Source: Bacteroidia bacterium (lineage in GTDB: Bacteria > Bacteroidota > Bacteroidia > NS11-12g > UBA9320). Taken from it: a stretch of 64,000 nt of DNA. The notes below the pieces were generated by a model that saw only the letters and a program-made list of their open reading frames with translations, ran no database searches and was not told the DNA's origin. Positions 1-7,797 of the stretch are shown here, one piece after another; position 1 is the first letter of the stretch, and the number at the start of each line of letters is the position of its first letter. The stretch covers positions 1 to 64,000 of the forward strand of contig JADLGN010000029.1 of the NCBI GenBank assembly GCA_020849295.1, given 5' to 3'. The position numbers were made by a program, and so were the translations under genes.

Positions 1-545
1 AGAGTATCGCCATCATTAATATTATCATTAGCCGGAGTCCACTTAGTGCCATTCCATTTAAGAACCTGATTAGTTAAAGCTCCGTCTTGAGCAATTTGCG
101 AAGGATTGATAAAACTTCCGTTAGCCAGAGCAGCAGCCTGCGAAGAGTAAAGAGCATAAGGCACACTAAGCAACTGATGAGTACCGCTTATGGCGTAACT
201 TGTACCACCTGTAGGGTCACTTTCTACTTTAATAAAAATAGGACCATTAGCCCAGTTGATACTGCTGAAAGTACCTACAACAGGAGTGCCGTTACCGATT
301 TCAACAGTAACCAACCCATTTGCATTGGTAAATGGTGGAGGAGAATAAACTTCGCTGTATAAAACAGAACCGGAGGCTGAGCCTTGCAGAAAACTAACTC
401 TCATACCTACTGCAGCACTGATGTGCAAAGCACCTCCGGTATTTCTGATAACTGCTTGATAGGTTAATTTTTGAGGAGATTGAGCCATGCTTACACAAAT
501 AAGGCAAAAAACTGCCAGTACAAGTAAAGTAATTTTTGATTTCAT
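1..545 (-). CDS. Secreted protein, C-terminus cut by window edge
   Basis: The reading frame opens at the ATG complementary to 543-545 and runs off the left edge, giving about 181 codons without a stop. The N-terminus is a signal peptide (MKSKITLLVLAVFCLICVSMAQ-like, cleavage near residue 21), followed by a Thr/Gly/Ser-rich beta-type segment and then a linker of the form LKWNGTKWTPAND. Linkers like this are common in large Bacteroidota surface proteins that carry tail-fibre or T9SS modules downstream, but the C-terminal part is outside the window. It starts 9 bases after the T9SS gene upstream on the same strand, so the two are probably co-transcribed. Function unknown. Confidence 0.8.
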   Translation of the reverse strand, partial: MKSKITLLVLAVFCLICVSMAQSPQKLTYQAVIRNTGGALHISAAVGMRVSFLQGSASGSVLYSEVYSPPPFTNANGLVTVEIGNGTPVVGTFSSINWANGPIFIKVESDPTGGTSYAISGTHQLLSVPYALYSSQAAALANGSFINPSQIAQDGALTNQVLKWNGTKWTPANDNINDGDT

Positions 546-554
546 ATTTTTTAT

Positions 555-1025
555 TTAAAAATTAATTTTAATGATTTTTGAAAAAGATAAAAGTTCGTTA
601 AGGTTAAGAATTTGAAGATAATAAACACCAACAGCCAGATTAGAAATATCAACAGAAGTTAATTTTTGAGAAAAGTTATCTTCATAAACAATTTTTCCTT
701 CAGTTGTTATGAGTTTGTAATGTAAATTGGAAAAATTGAAAGCTCCAAGTTGAATTAAAAATTGAGACTGTGCAGGATTTGGAAAAACTCTTATACCGCT
801 AAATTCAGGTTGTTTATAGCTAATAGTTAAAAACTCTTTGGGTTGTTGATTGCCTTGTAAAATAGTAAGCGAAGTATTTGACTGATTAGTATAAAGTGGC
901 AAACCAACAGTATAAGTGGCAGTACCTCCGGTTCCTGTTGCAGTGCCGCCTGAAGAGGCTGTTTGATTTTGGCTAAATAGTTTTCCAGAAAAAAAAATAA
1001 ATAAAAGTATAGAAAACAGTTTCAT
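555..1025 (-). CDS. Small T9SS type A sorting-domain protein
   Basis: A 156-residue secreted protein. Residues 1-19 form a signal peptide ending LFSQ. Residues 20-50 are a Gly/Thr-rich stretch with repeated GGTATG-like units followed by YTVG, seen in a family of short Bacteroidota exported proteins. The last ~75 residues look like a T9SS type A sorting domain (FPNPAQSQF start, LAVGVYYLQI near the end, basic C-terminus), the signal for export through the type IX secretion system and attachment at the cell surface. It is followed closely by another secreted protein gene on the same strand. No enzymatic domain is visible. Confidence 0.85.
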   Translation of the reverse strand: MKLFSILLFIFFSGKLFSQNQTASSGGTATGTGGTATYTVGLPLYTNQSNTSLTILQGNQQPKEFLTISYKQPEFSGIRVFPNPAQSQFLIQLGAFNFSNLHYKLITTEGKIVYEDNFSQKLTSVDISNLAVGVYYLQILNLNELLSFSKIIKINF

Positions 1026-1230
1026 ACAGCAAAATTTAATAAAAGAAACATGACTTTACCTGATTATGAATATTCAGACAGAATTAATTAATATTAGTAG
1101 CATATTTGATAATATTAAGTATAATAAGCGAATTTATAGTAATTTATTATTGGTTTTAAAATGTCTATTTCTTAATTGAAAAGTTACTCTATAAAATTTT
1201 TCTTTAATTTTTTTTTTAACTGCTTACTTT

Positions 1231-1238
1231 TAATTTTG
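1231..1238 (+). promoter_or_regulatory. Promoter -7 box TAATTTTG
   Basis: Perfect match to the Bacteroidota -7 element TAnnTTTG, 11 bases before the ATG at 1250. No matching -33 TTTG at the usual spacing. Confidence 0.5.
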
Positions 1239-1249
1239 CAATTAAAGCT

Positions 1250-2701
1250 ATGATAAAAAAACTTCTTTTACTTACTTCATTTTTTACTTCAATTGTCTTA
1301 AATGCACAAACAATAGAAAAAACTTTTTCACTTGGAAACATAACAAGTCATGAATATGGATATACCTCAATAGAGTTAAATAATGGGAACTATCTTATTG
1401 GCATTAACAATAATATTCTTTGTCTTTCATCCAACGGAGATTCATTATGGACAAAAAAATATTCAACTTATGGCGATATTTTAAAAATTTTCAGAGACCA
1501 AAATCAGAAACTGATGATAGCTACTACTTCAGGAAAAATGCTTATTGCCAATATTGATGAGAGCAATGGTGATGTTATTTCGTCATTTTATGTGCCAAAA
1601 CAGTTTTCAAACTCTGGATATTCTATATATGATATTGAGGTAAAACCAAATGGAGATTATATTATATGTTATAATAATGGTGGAGGCAATGGAGCCATAG
1701 TACGTTGTTTTACACCTCAGGCTACAGAATATAAATGGAGTAATGACTACGCAGGACAAGGCTATTCTCCTAAAAGTGTACTTTTAGATGATACAAGTAT
1801 AGTATTAGCAGGGTATGTGAACGCAAATACTTGGGATAAATATTTTCAGATTATGAAACTTTCATCTGGAGGTAAATTAATTTGGAAAAAAATATTTGTG
1901 AGAAATTCCACAAATTATGATCGTTTGGTAGGATTACAAAAAAACTCAAAAGGAAACTATCTTGCTGCAACTTCAATGGTAAAAAACAATTTATTACTTC
2001 CGTCAATTGTAGTAATGAGCCAAAATGGTGACAGTATAGCCGTAAATAGTTTTGAAAGCTATAATGGTACAACTTTAAATCATGGAATGTTGTATGATTT
2101 AAGTAAAGCCGGCGATGCTTTTTATGGAGCGGGATATGTAAACATAAATGTAACAGCACCGAATCAGTCAATTAAATGGACAGGCAATATGGGAATTTTT
2201 AAAATTTCTGATGAAGGGAAATTTATTTCATCTGCAATTTATAATAAATTAGGAGTATTTGAATATCCTACAAATACATATAATGGTTCTGACGCTTGGG
2301 GCAATAGTGCAATACATACAAAAGATGGAAATTACTTATTAGTTGGAGCCGGAAGTACTAAAAAAAATACACCTTCTATTGTGTGGAAGGGATATATAGT
2401 TATATCAAATCAGTTAATTTCTAATACAAATGGAGTAAGCCCTGAAATTATTTTAAATAAGCAATTGGATGTTTTTCCAAATCCTTCTTCGGGAACTATT
2501 ACAATACAATCTTATAAAAATTTAAATAATGGTAACGCTATAATATACAATTCTTTTGGGCAAATAGTATTAAAAAGAACTTTAGATATTTCGGCTAAAG
2601 CAAAAATAGATTTAAGCAATTTATTGCCCGGATATTATTTGCTTCATGTTACAGATAGTAATGGAGATATAATAGGAAATAGGAAATTGATATTAAGATA
2701 A
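1250..2701 (+). CDS. T9SS type A sorting-domain protein, beta-propeller-like
   Basis: A 483-residue exported protein. The signal peptide covers residues 1-19 (ending LNAQ). The body has repeated segments of the kind GNYLIG, GDYIICYNNGG, KGNYLAATSM and DGNYLLVGAGS, about one per 50-60 residues, as in delta-60/propeller-like secreted proteins. The final ~80 residues are a T9SS type A sorting domain (VFPNPSSGTITIQS, then LLPGYYLLHV and a C-terminal KLILR). It is probably surface-displayed or released; its ligand is unknown. It is a single gene, divergent from the secreted pair on its left and convergent with kdsC. Confidence 0.85.
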   Translation: MIKKLLLLTSFFTSIVLNAQTIEKTFSLGNITSHEYGYTSIELNNGNYLIGINNNILCLSSNGDSLWTKKYSTYGDILKIFRDQNQKLMIATTSGKMLIANIDESNGDVISSFYVPKQFSNSGYSIYDIEVKPNGDYIICYNNGGGNGAIVRCFTPQATEYKWSNDYAGQGYSPKSVLLDDTSIVLAGYVNANTWDKYFQIMKLSSGGKLIWKKIFVRNSTNYDRLVGLQKNSKGNYLAATSMVKNNLLLPSIVVMSQNGDSIAVNSFESYNGTTLNHGMLYDLSKAGDAFYGAGYVNINVTAPNQSIKWTGNMGIFKISDEGKFISSAIYNKLGVFEYPTNTYNGSDAWGNSAIHTKDGNYLLVGAGSTKKNTPSIVWKGYIVISNQLISNTNGVSPEIILNKQLDVFPNPSSGTITIQSYKNLNNGNAIIYNSFGQIVLKRTLDISAKAKIDLSNLLPGYYLLHVTDSNGDIIGNRKLILR

Positions 2702-2826
2702 GATAAATAAAATTTACATTTCAGGATTTAATTTAAAGAGCTAAGTTTTCAATATAATAAAACTTTACTTTTCAATAGTTCATTTTTTGAGTAAAATCTA
2801 TAAAAGATAATTTCTATTATATATAT

Positions 2827-3342
2827 CTACCAAATACCAATTTTATCTAAATCCCATTTTTTCTGACTGCGAATTACTTTTTCAATTAATTCTCTAACAC
2901 AACCATTACCACCTTTGTATGAAGATACAAACTCACAGGTTTCTAAAATATCAATTGCTGCATCTGCAGGACAACATTTGAGACCTGCAAGTTGTAATAT
3001 CTGGTAATCGGTAATATCATCGCCCATATATGCTATTTGCGAAATGTCAATATTTTTATCTTTTATGTATTTTTCAAAAACCGGAAGTTTATTGTGTACT
3101 TTACAGAAAATATCATCTATACCAAGCCCTTTAAGTCTTGCAATAACTCCATCATTGCTTCCACCTGTAATTACACATATATTGTAGCCGAGTTTTATTG
3201 CAAGTTGCATAGCAAATCCATCTTTAATATTAAAACTTCTAAGCATATTGCCTTCATCTGTTACAAGTACTTGTCCATTGGTCATCACCCCATCTACATC
3301 AAGTATAAAAGTAGTAATATTTTTAAGTTTTTTAATGTACAT
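2827..3342 (-). CDS. kdsC: 3-deoxy-D-manno-octulosonate-8-phosphate phosphatase
   Basis: A 171-residue HAD-family phosphatase of the capless KdsC type, which removes phosphate from KDO-8-P in the LPS inner-core pathway. The catalytic DxD motif is in FILDVDGVMTNG (residues 13-24), the second motif in VITGGSN (about 58-64), the lysine in motif III, and the metal-binding motif in YMGDDITDYQIL (about 105-116). The length fits the family. It is the last gene of a short minus-strand run fdx-iscX-kdsC, starting 9 bases after iscX. A related HAD phosphatase role cannot be excluded, but the Gram-negative context supports KdsC. Confidence 0.85.
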   Translation of the reverse strand: MYIKKLKNITTFILDVDGVMTNGQVLVTDEGNMLRSFNIKDGFAMQLAIKLGYNICVITGGSNDGVIARLKGLGIDDIFCKVHNKLPVFEKYIKDKNIDISQIAYMGDDITDYQILQLAGLKCCPADAAIDILETCEFVSSYKGGNGCVRELIEKVIRSQKKWDLDKIGIW

Positions 3343-3351
3343 AATGTGATT

Positions 3352-3591
3352 TCAATTATTGTCACGCCATTCATAAACCCAGGCAGACTGTATCATTTCA
3401 AGGTATGATTCATTACATTCTTCACGTGTACCTTTAAAGTTAGGTAAACTTAAAATCCACTCAATTAAATCAGTAAACCTTATACGGTAAATCTTGCTTT
3501 CGTCAAAATCATCTCCAAATTTTTCATAAAGTCCTATGGCAATATCTTCGGTGTCTTTCCAGTAAATTGGTAATTGAAATTCGTTATTCAT
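3352..3591 (-). CDS. iscX: IscX-family Fe-S cluster assembly protein
   Basis: A 79-residue acidic protein matching the IscX/YfhJ family over its full length: WKDTEDIAIGLYEKF at the start, RFTDLIEWILSLPNF in the middle, and a C-terminal acidic helix ending WVYEWRDN. In other bacteria IscX binds the cysteine desulfurase IscS and iron and modulates cluster assembly. Here it lies 18 bases after a [2Fe-2S] ferredoxin gene, preserving the fdx-iscX pair of the isc operon, but iscS, iscU, hscA and hscB are not beside it. Confidence 0.85.
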   Translation of the reverse strand: MNNEFQLPIYWKDTEDIAIGLYEKFGDDFDESKIYRIRFTDLIEWILSLPNFKGTREECNESYLEMIQSAWVYEWRDNN

Positions 3592-3609
3592 TCTTTAATT
3601 TTAAAAATA

Positions 3610-3942
3610 TTAATGACCTAAGTGAACTGACTGATCTGGTATGGTAACAGTAACATTACCATTTATTTCACATTGGCAAGCAAGCCTTGAATTTAATTTT
3701 GGATTTACTGCTCGGTCAATAAAATTTTCTTCCGAGTCACTTATTTCAGGTAATAGTTCCATGCCATTGTCAATATACACATGGCAAGTACTGCATGCAC
3801 ACACTCCTCCACAATTGTGATGTAAATTAATATTATTATCAAGTGCCGTATCAAGAATAGAATCTCCACGTCTTGCTTCTATTATAGTTTCAGGTGTTTT
3901 GCCATCTTCAAACCTGAATGTAATTTTAAATTTTTCTGACAT
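3610..3942 (-). CDS. fdx: [2Fe-2S] ferredoxin (adrenodoxin type)
   Basis: A 110-residue soluble ferredoxin. The cluster-binding cysteines appear in HNCGGVCACSTCHVYI (residues about 43-58), with the last ligand in LACQCEI (about 87-93), the C-x5-C-x2-C...C pattern of ISC-type/adrenodoxin-type proteins. It likely supplies electrons for Fe-S cluster assembly. It is the first gene of fdx-iscX-kdsC. A TAACTTTG promoter box lies 8 bases before the ATG, so the mRNA leader is expected to be very short. Confidence 0.88.
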   Translation of the reverse strand: MSEKFKITFRFEDGKTPETIIEARRGDSILDTALDNNINLHHNCGGVCACSTCHVYIDNGMELLPEISDSEENFIDRAVNPKLNSRLACQCEINGNVTVTIPDQSVHLGH

Positions 3943-3950
3943 TTTCGCCG

Positions 3951-3958
3951 CAAAGTTA
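3951..3958 (-). promoter_or_regulatory. Promoter -7 box TAACTTTG for fdx
   Basis: Perfect TAnnTTTG on the minus strand, 8 bases before the fdx ATG. No clear -33 TTTG. Confidence 0.5.
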
Positions 3959-3985
3959 ATGTTATTTTAAAAACATGAATTGATG

Positions 3986-3993
3986 TAATTTTG
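3986..3993 (+). promoter_or_regulatory. Promoter -7 box TAATTTTG for the MORN gene
   Basis: Perfect TAnnTTTG on the plus strand, about 70 bases before the ATG at 4064, in the divergent fdx/MORN intergenic region. No good -33 element. Confidence 0.35.
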
Positions 3994-4063
3994 TTTAATA
4001 AAAAATAATATTTAAATACAACTGCGTAAGAAATAAATCATCTGTTAAGTTAAATAAAAATAC

Positions 4064-5185
4064 ATGAAAAAATTTTCGTTTATATACGTTTTACTCTCAA
4101 TAAATATAGGATATAGTGCACCAAAGCTGCAAAATGAATTTGTTAATTTAATTGGTAAAAGAATAATTGACCCAAGTGTTCAGGAATGGTTACAGAAAAA
4201 TGATTTTAAAAATTCAGTTGAAGAATTCAGTGAAAACGGACCTTCGATTAATTTTAAAAACTATGAAAAAGGATATGTATTAAATTTTGATATAAATATG
4301 ATGCTTTATTCTGTTACATTACACAGAAAAGGGGCAAGATATTCAGGCTATACAGGCAAATTGCCATATAATTTAAAATTTGGAATGAATCAAGACTCGC
4401 TGTATCGAAACTCAAAATTAAAACTCGAAATTTCTAACAACAATCAATATGTATTAATATATAAACTTGATAAATTAATAGTAGAACTTTATTTTGGCTC
4501 TTCTGGATTAAATCAAATTTATATTTCTCCTTTATATGAAATGCCTATTGCAAACGATTATACTTTTGTGAGATTAGTTTCAAACGGTAAAGTAATAAGC
4601 GGTGATTGTGATAGCTTAACCGGAGAAATGAGTTGGAATGACGGCTCAGCTACTTATACAGGAGAGTGGAAAAACAAAATGCCTTATGGGAAGGGTTTTT
4701 TTAAAGACAAATACAATAACACATATAAAGGAGAATTTAAATACGGATATTTTTGGGGAAAAGGTGAGTTGAAAGTATCTGGATATTATACCTACTACGG
4801 CGATTTTCTTATTAGCAGAAGACATGGTACAGGAACATGCTTGTTTGAGAAACCTAAAGGAGAATCGTATGAAGGGCAATGGCTTAGCGATAAAATGAAT
4901 GGACTTGGCAAATACATAGTAAATTCTAATTTTTATTATTACGGAAATATTTTGGATAATCAGTTTAATGGCAAAGGAAAGCTTACAACTGCCGAAGGTT
5001 GGATAGAAGGAGATTTTCTTAATGGAATGCCAAACGGTTACATGGTTCAATACATAAAATTAAAAAATTTAACAATTGAAGGAAATTGGATAAATGGCAA
5101 AAGAGAAGGAAAATTTAAAGTAACTGACCTGGAAACTAAAAAAATAACCTATAAAAAATTTGAAAAGGATATAGAAGTTGATTAA
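4064..5185 (+). CDS. Exported MORN-repeat protein
   Basis: A 373-residue protein with a signal peptide (residues 1-19). Residues about 20-190 are an unassigned domain. From about residue 200 there are six or seven MORN repeats of the form YTGEWKNKMPYGKGFF, YKGEFKYGYFWGKGEL, YEGQWLSDKMNGLGKY, IEGDFLNGMPNGY and IEGNWINGKREGKF. MORN repeats form extended beta-hairpin ladders used in protein or membrane contacts; no catalytic site is visible. It is a stand-alone gene with its own promoter box, followed by a gene-free stretch. Substrate and role unknown. Confidence 0.85.
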   Translation: MKKFSFIYVLLSINIGYSAPKLQNEFVNLIGKRIIDPSVQEWLQKNDFKNSVEEFSENGPSINFKNYEKGYVLNFDINMMLYSVTLHRKGARYSGYTGKLPYNLKFGMNQDSLYRNSKLKLEISNNNQYVLIYKLDKLIVELYFGSSGLNQIYISPLYEMPIANDYTFVRLVSNGKVISGDCDSLTGEMSWNDGSATYTGEWKNKMPYGKGFFKDKYNNTYKGEFKYGYFWGKGELKVSGYYTYYGDFLISRRHGTGTCLFEKPKGESYEGQWLSDKMNGLGKYIVNSNFYYYGNILDNQFNGKGKLTTAEGWIEGDFLNGMPNGYMVQYIKLKNLTIEGNWINGKREGKFKVTDLETKKITYKKFEKDIEVD

Positions 5186-5354
5186 ACCATTATGGTATTT
5201 TTTTTATAGAATAAATTAAATAAATTTTAAAGGATTAATTTGTTCGTTTTGTCTAATATTTTTTAGAACTATTGTTTTGTAAAACCATATAAAACCAGCA
5301 TATAACGTATATATTAAATAATTTGTCGTTAGTTGTTTTTTTTATTATTTGTAA

Positions 5355-5486
5355 CAATTTTATTTTGCAAGCGTTAATTATATGTGCAGCAGTTTAAGTA
5401 GTGATACTTGCTGTTGACTTTTTTCATAAATAAGGGTTAATTAGATAGGAAATGGTTCTGAAAAATTTCGGAACCATTTTTCTTTT
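5355..5486 (+). ncRNA. Candidate small RNA ending at a strong terminator
   Basis: The 299-base gap between the MORN gene and the kinase gene has no ORF, but ends in a strong plus-strand terminator (5450-5486) nearly 270 bases after the MORN stop. Upstream are imperfect promoter boxes: TTATTTTG at 5360-5367 (one mismatch to TAnnTTTG), or TTTG at 5322-5325 with ATTATTTG at 5344-5351. Between them is a foldable hairpin around 5387-5413 (CAGC, bulge, AAGT, loop AGTGAT, ACTT, GCTG). Together these suggest an independent transcript of roughly 110-130 nt. It could instead be the 3' end of the MORN mRNA. The start is approximate. Confidence 0.4.
5450..5486 (+). terminator. Intrinsic terminator
   Basis: Arms AAATGGTTC (5450-5458) and GAACCATTT (5471-5479) pair perfectly, and the stem extends inward through GAAA/TTTC. 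A TTCTTTT tract follows on the plus strand only. There is no T tract on the minus side, so it serves plus-strand transcription. Confidence 0.75.
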
Positions 5487-6354
5487 ATATCAAATTTAAT
5501 TTATGATCTGATTTGTTGCAATAATATTTTGCAATTGAAATAACAGGTTTTTGAATAATATTCCCTATTTTGAAATTATGTTTTATAGCAGTTTCATTTA
5601 AAATATCATTAAATAAATGAGCAACCGAGCCAATGAAATGTACAGGATATTCATTATAATTTTTAAATGTACAAATATGAATTGATGCAAATTTTGAAAA
5701 ACCAGCTTTAATAGTTTTTTTAACATATTTGTCGTTGCTGTGTTTTACAAAAAATTTCATAAAAGAAGCCAAATAAACATTAGCGTTAGGTTTTTTATAG
5801 ATAGATTCGAGTATAAGGTCTTTGTCAGCATTAAACTCAGTAATAAAATCTTTATGCAAATGTTCAGGAAGTTTTTTATATAAAAAATCAATTAATAATA
5901 TTTTGCCAAAATATGCACCACTTGCCTCGTCACCAAGAATATACCCTAAAGATGGCACATTTTCATAAACTTCGCAACCATCAAAAAAACAAGAATTAGA
6001 ACCTGTTCCTAAAATACAAATAATTCCCTTATTATCACCACAGGCTGCAATAGCTGCACCTTTCATATCGTGGTCAATAGTTATATTTTTACAATTTTTA
6101 AACACAGATTTCAATCCGATATTTATTATTTGTTTTCTATCATTACTTGAAATTCCAGCGCCAAAAAACACAAGATTATCAACATTTAAGGCATTATTGC
6201 TCAATGTTTCATTTTTGAGTATTTCGGTTTCAATTGTTGTACTTGAATGAAAAAAAGGATTAAACCCAATAGTTGATATTTCGGTTGCATTACCATCGTT
6301 ATTTATCAGAATCCAGTCTGTTTTGGTAGAACCACTATCAGCAATAAGCAACAT
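5485..6354 (-). CDS. BadF/BadG-type ATPase, likely N-acetylglucosamine kinase-like
   Basis: A 289-residue protein of the ASKHA fold. The first phosphate-binding loop is IADSGSTKTDWILI (residues 3-16), the second GTGSNSCFF (about 116-124), and LGDEASGAYFGK (about 138-149) is the motif typical of eukaryotic-type GlcNAc kinases and their bacterial homologues. It is probably a cytoplasmic amino-sugar kinase. It is the last gene of a run with DUF4294 and bshB1; its start codon directly follows the bshB1 stop. That pairing suggests, without proof, a link to handling N-acetylglucosamine-type products. Substrate not established. Confidence 0.75.
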   Translation of the reverse strand: MLLIADSGSTKTDWILINNDGNATEISTIGFNPFFHSSTTIETEILKNETLSNNALNVDNLVFFGAGISSNDRKQIINIGLKSVFKNCKNITIDHDMKGAAIAACGDNKGIICILGTGSNSCFFDGCEVYENVPSLGYILGDEASGAYFGKILLIDFLYKKLPEHLHKDFITEFNADKDLILESIYKKPNANVYLASFMKFFVKHSNDKYVKKTIKAGFSKFASIHICTFKNYNEYPVHFIGSVAHLFNDILNETAIKHNFKIGNIIQKPVISIAKYYCNKSDHKLNLI

Positions 6355-7065
6355 TTAAATCAGATTATTAAGATTGTTTAATTTTAATGGTTTTGATTTT
6401 GTAAAACCTTCACCATATCTTGAGCCGATATATCTGCCCATTTCTATGGCTCTGCCTTCAACAAATTTAAAAAATTCTTTGCCTGACAATACTGTTTCAG
6501 GTTCATTACTTTCAGGATTATAAAACTGACTTGAATATGCTTTTATGCATCTCATTTTGTCTTCAAAATAATCGCTAATGTCAAAAATAATATCTGGTTT
6601 TAGATAATAACCCTGTATATAATGTAAAACTACTTTTGGACGCCACGCGTTGTCGGTTGTTGTTTTAATTTTAACCAATCCTGCAAGAAAACATGAATTA
6701 TGTACAAGTTGTGCAGCTCTTCCATGGTCTATATGGCGGTCTTCTATAGCTGGAGCTAATACTACATCAGGCTTGTATTTTCTTATTATCTCAATTACTT
6801 TAAGCTCATTTTGTCGGTTAATTTCAAAAAAACCATCACCAAGATTTAGGTTTTCTCTTACATTAATGCCGAATATTTCTTTTGCCGTAGCAGCTTCATT
6901 TTCTCTTATTTGTTCTGAGCCTCTTGTCCCAAGTTCGCCTTTGGTAAGATCAACAATACCAATTTTCATTCCTTTGCTAATATGATAAAAAAGTGTGCCG
7001 CTGCACCCGAGTTCTACATCATCAGGATGTGCTCCGAAAGCTAGTATATCTAATTTTTGATTCAT
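6355..7065 (-). CDS. bshB1: Bacillithiol biosynthesis deacetylase BshB1
   Basis: A 236-residue LmbE/PIG-L family zinc hydrolase. The metal site is visible as AHPDDVELGCSG (residues 12-23) and HIDHGRAAQLVH (about 112-123). The signature DLTKGELGTRGS (about 39-50) is characteristic of BshB1, which removes the acetyl group from N-acetylglucosaminyl-malate to give GlcN-malate in bacillithiol synthesis. The length is normal. The glycosyltransferase bshA and ligase bshC are not in this window. It directly abuts the DUF4294 and kinase genes, so translation is probably coupled. Confidence 0.88.
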   Translation of the reverse strand: MNQKLDILAFGAHPDDVELGCSGTLFYHISKGMKIGIVDLTKGELGTRGSEQIRENEAATAKEIFGINVRENLNLGDGFFEINRQNELKVIEIIRKYKPDVVLAPAIEDRHIDHGRAAQLVHNSCFLAGLVKIKTTTDNAWRPKVVLHYIQGYYLKPDIIFDISDYFEDKMRCIKAYSSQFYNPESNEPETVLSGKEFFKFVEGRAIEMGRYIGSRYGEGFTKSKPLKLNNLNNLI

Positions 7066-7665
7066 TTATTTATCTTCAATTTCTAACGAACGAATAATAT
7101 GTTCTATTTGGTAGTCTTCTACAGGGTCGTATGTTTGTTTGGTATCTGAGCCATAAAATCTGGCAAATGATTGCCACATAAAAGCATTCATACTTCCTTT
7201 GTATTTTTTCAAAAGCTCGTAAGTGGTAATTCCTGTTTCGCGATGTATTAATTTCATAAGCAGCAATCCTTGAGTAACTGAAAGATTTTTCAGTTGTTCT
7301 TCAAAATCTTTCTTCAATGCTTTTTCATGTTGTTTTAAATACTTTTCTCTTTTTCTTTTAGATTTTATCTGGCTAAGATTATCTTCAATCATTTGTAACT
7401 TAAATGCTGTAAGTTTTGCATAAGGCAGAGTTTTTTTTATGTTTCTTACCAAACGCTCATATTTTTTACGTGCATCAGGATCGTTAAGGTCTCTTAATAT
7501 AAACTCATCAAATGAATATACTGGAAATGTATCACCGTCAACAACTTCATATCGTACAAGCCGCGTATGCCGCTTAGTTGTGTCTTGTGCATTTACTATA
7601 TTGTAAATTGATAAATAAGCAATAAGAATTGTAATATTGACTAAATGTGTTTTTTTAAAATTCAT
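7066..7665 (-). CDS. DUF4294 family exported protein
   Basis: From the ATG at 7665 this is 199 residues; an in-frame TTG 18 bases upstream is less likely. A signal peptide occupies the N-terminus (ending NIVNAQ), followed by YEVVDGDTFPVYSFDEF, the hallmark of the Bacteroidota-restricted DUF4294 family. The rest is Lys/Glu-rich and helical, possibly coiled coil (residues about 70-130), and ends with an acidic region. Probably periplasmic; function unknown. It heads the run DUF4294-bshB1-kinase with no spacing to bshB1. Confidence 0.82.
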   Translation of the reverse strand: MNFKKTHLVNITILIAYLSIYNIVNAQDTTKRHTRLVRYEVVDGDTFPVYSFDEFILRDLNDPDARKKYERLVRNIKKTLPYAKLTAFKLQMIEDNLSQIKSKRKREKYLKQHEKALKKDFEEQLKNLSVTQGLLLMKLIHRETGITTYELLKKYKGSMNAFMWQSFARFYGSDTKQTYDPVEDYQIEHIIRSLEIEDK

Positions 7666-7797
7666 CAATAAATTTAACGACAAATTTCGTTACAAAATCT
7701 AATATTCATAAAATTTTTTTGAAATATTAAATCTCTAAAAATTTTCAATTAATCAAACAGATTAAATTCTGTTTTATTATTGCAGTTTATTTATCAG

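Noticed and set aside
5322-5486. Identification of the candidate sRNA as 6S RNA
   Set aside because: It is too short, and I do not see the long closing stem with a central bubble expected of 6S RNA.
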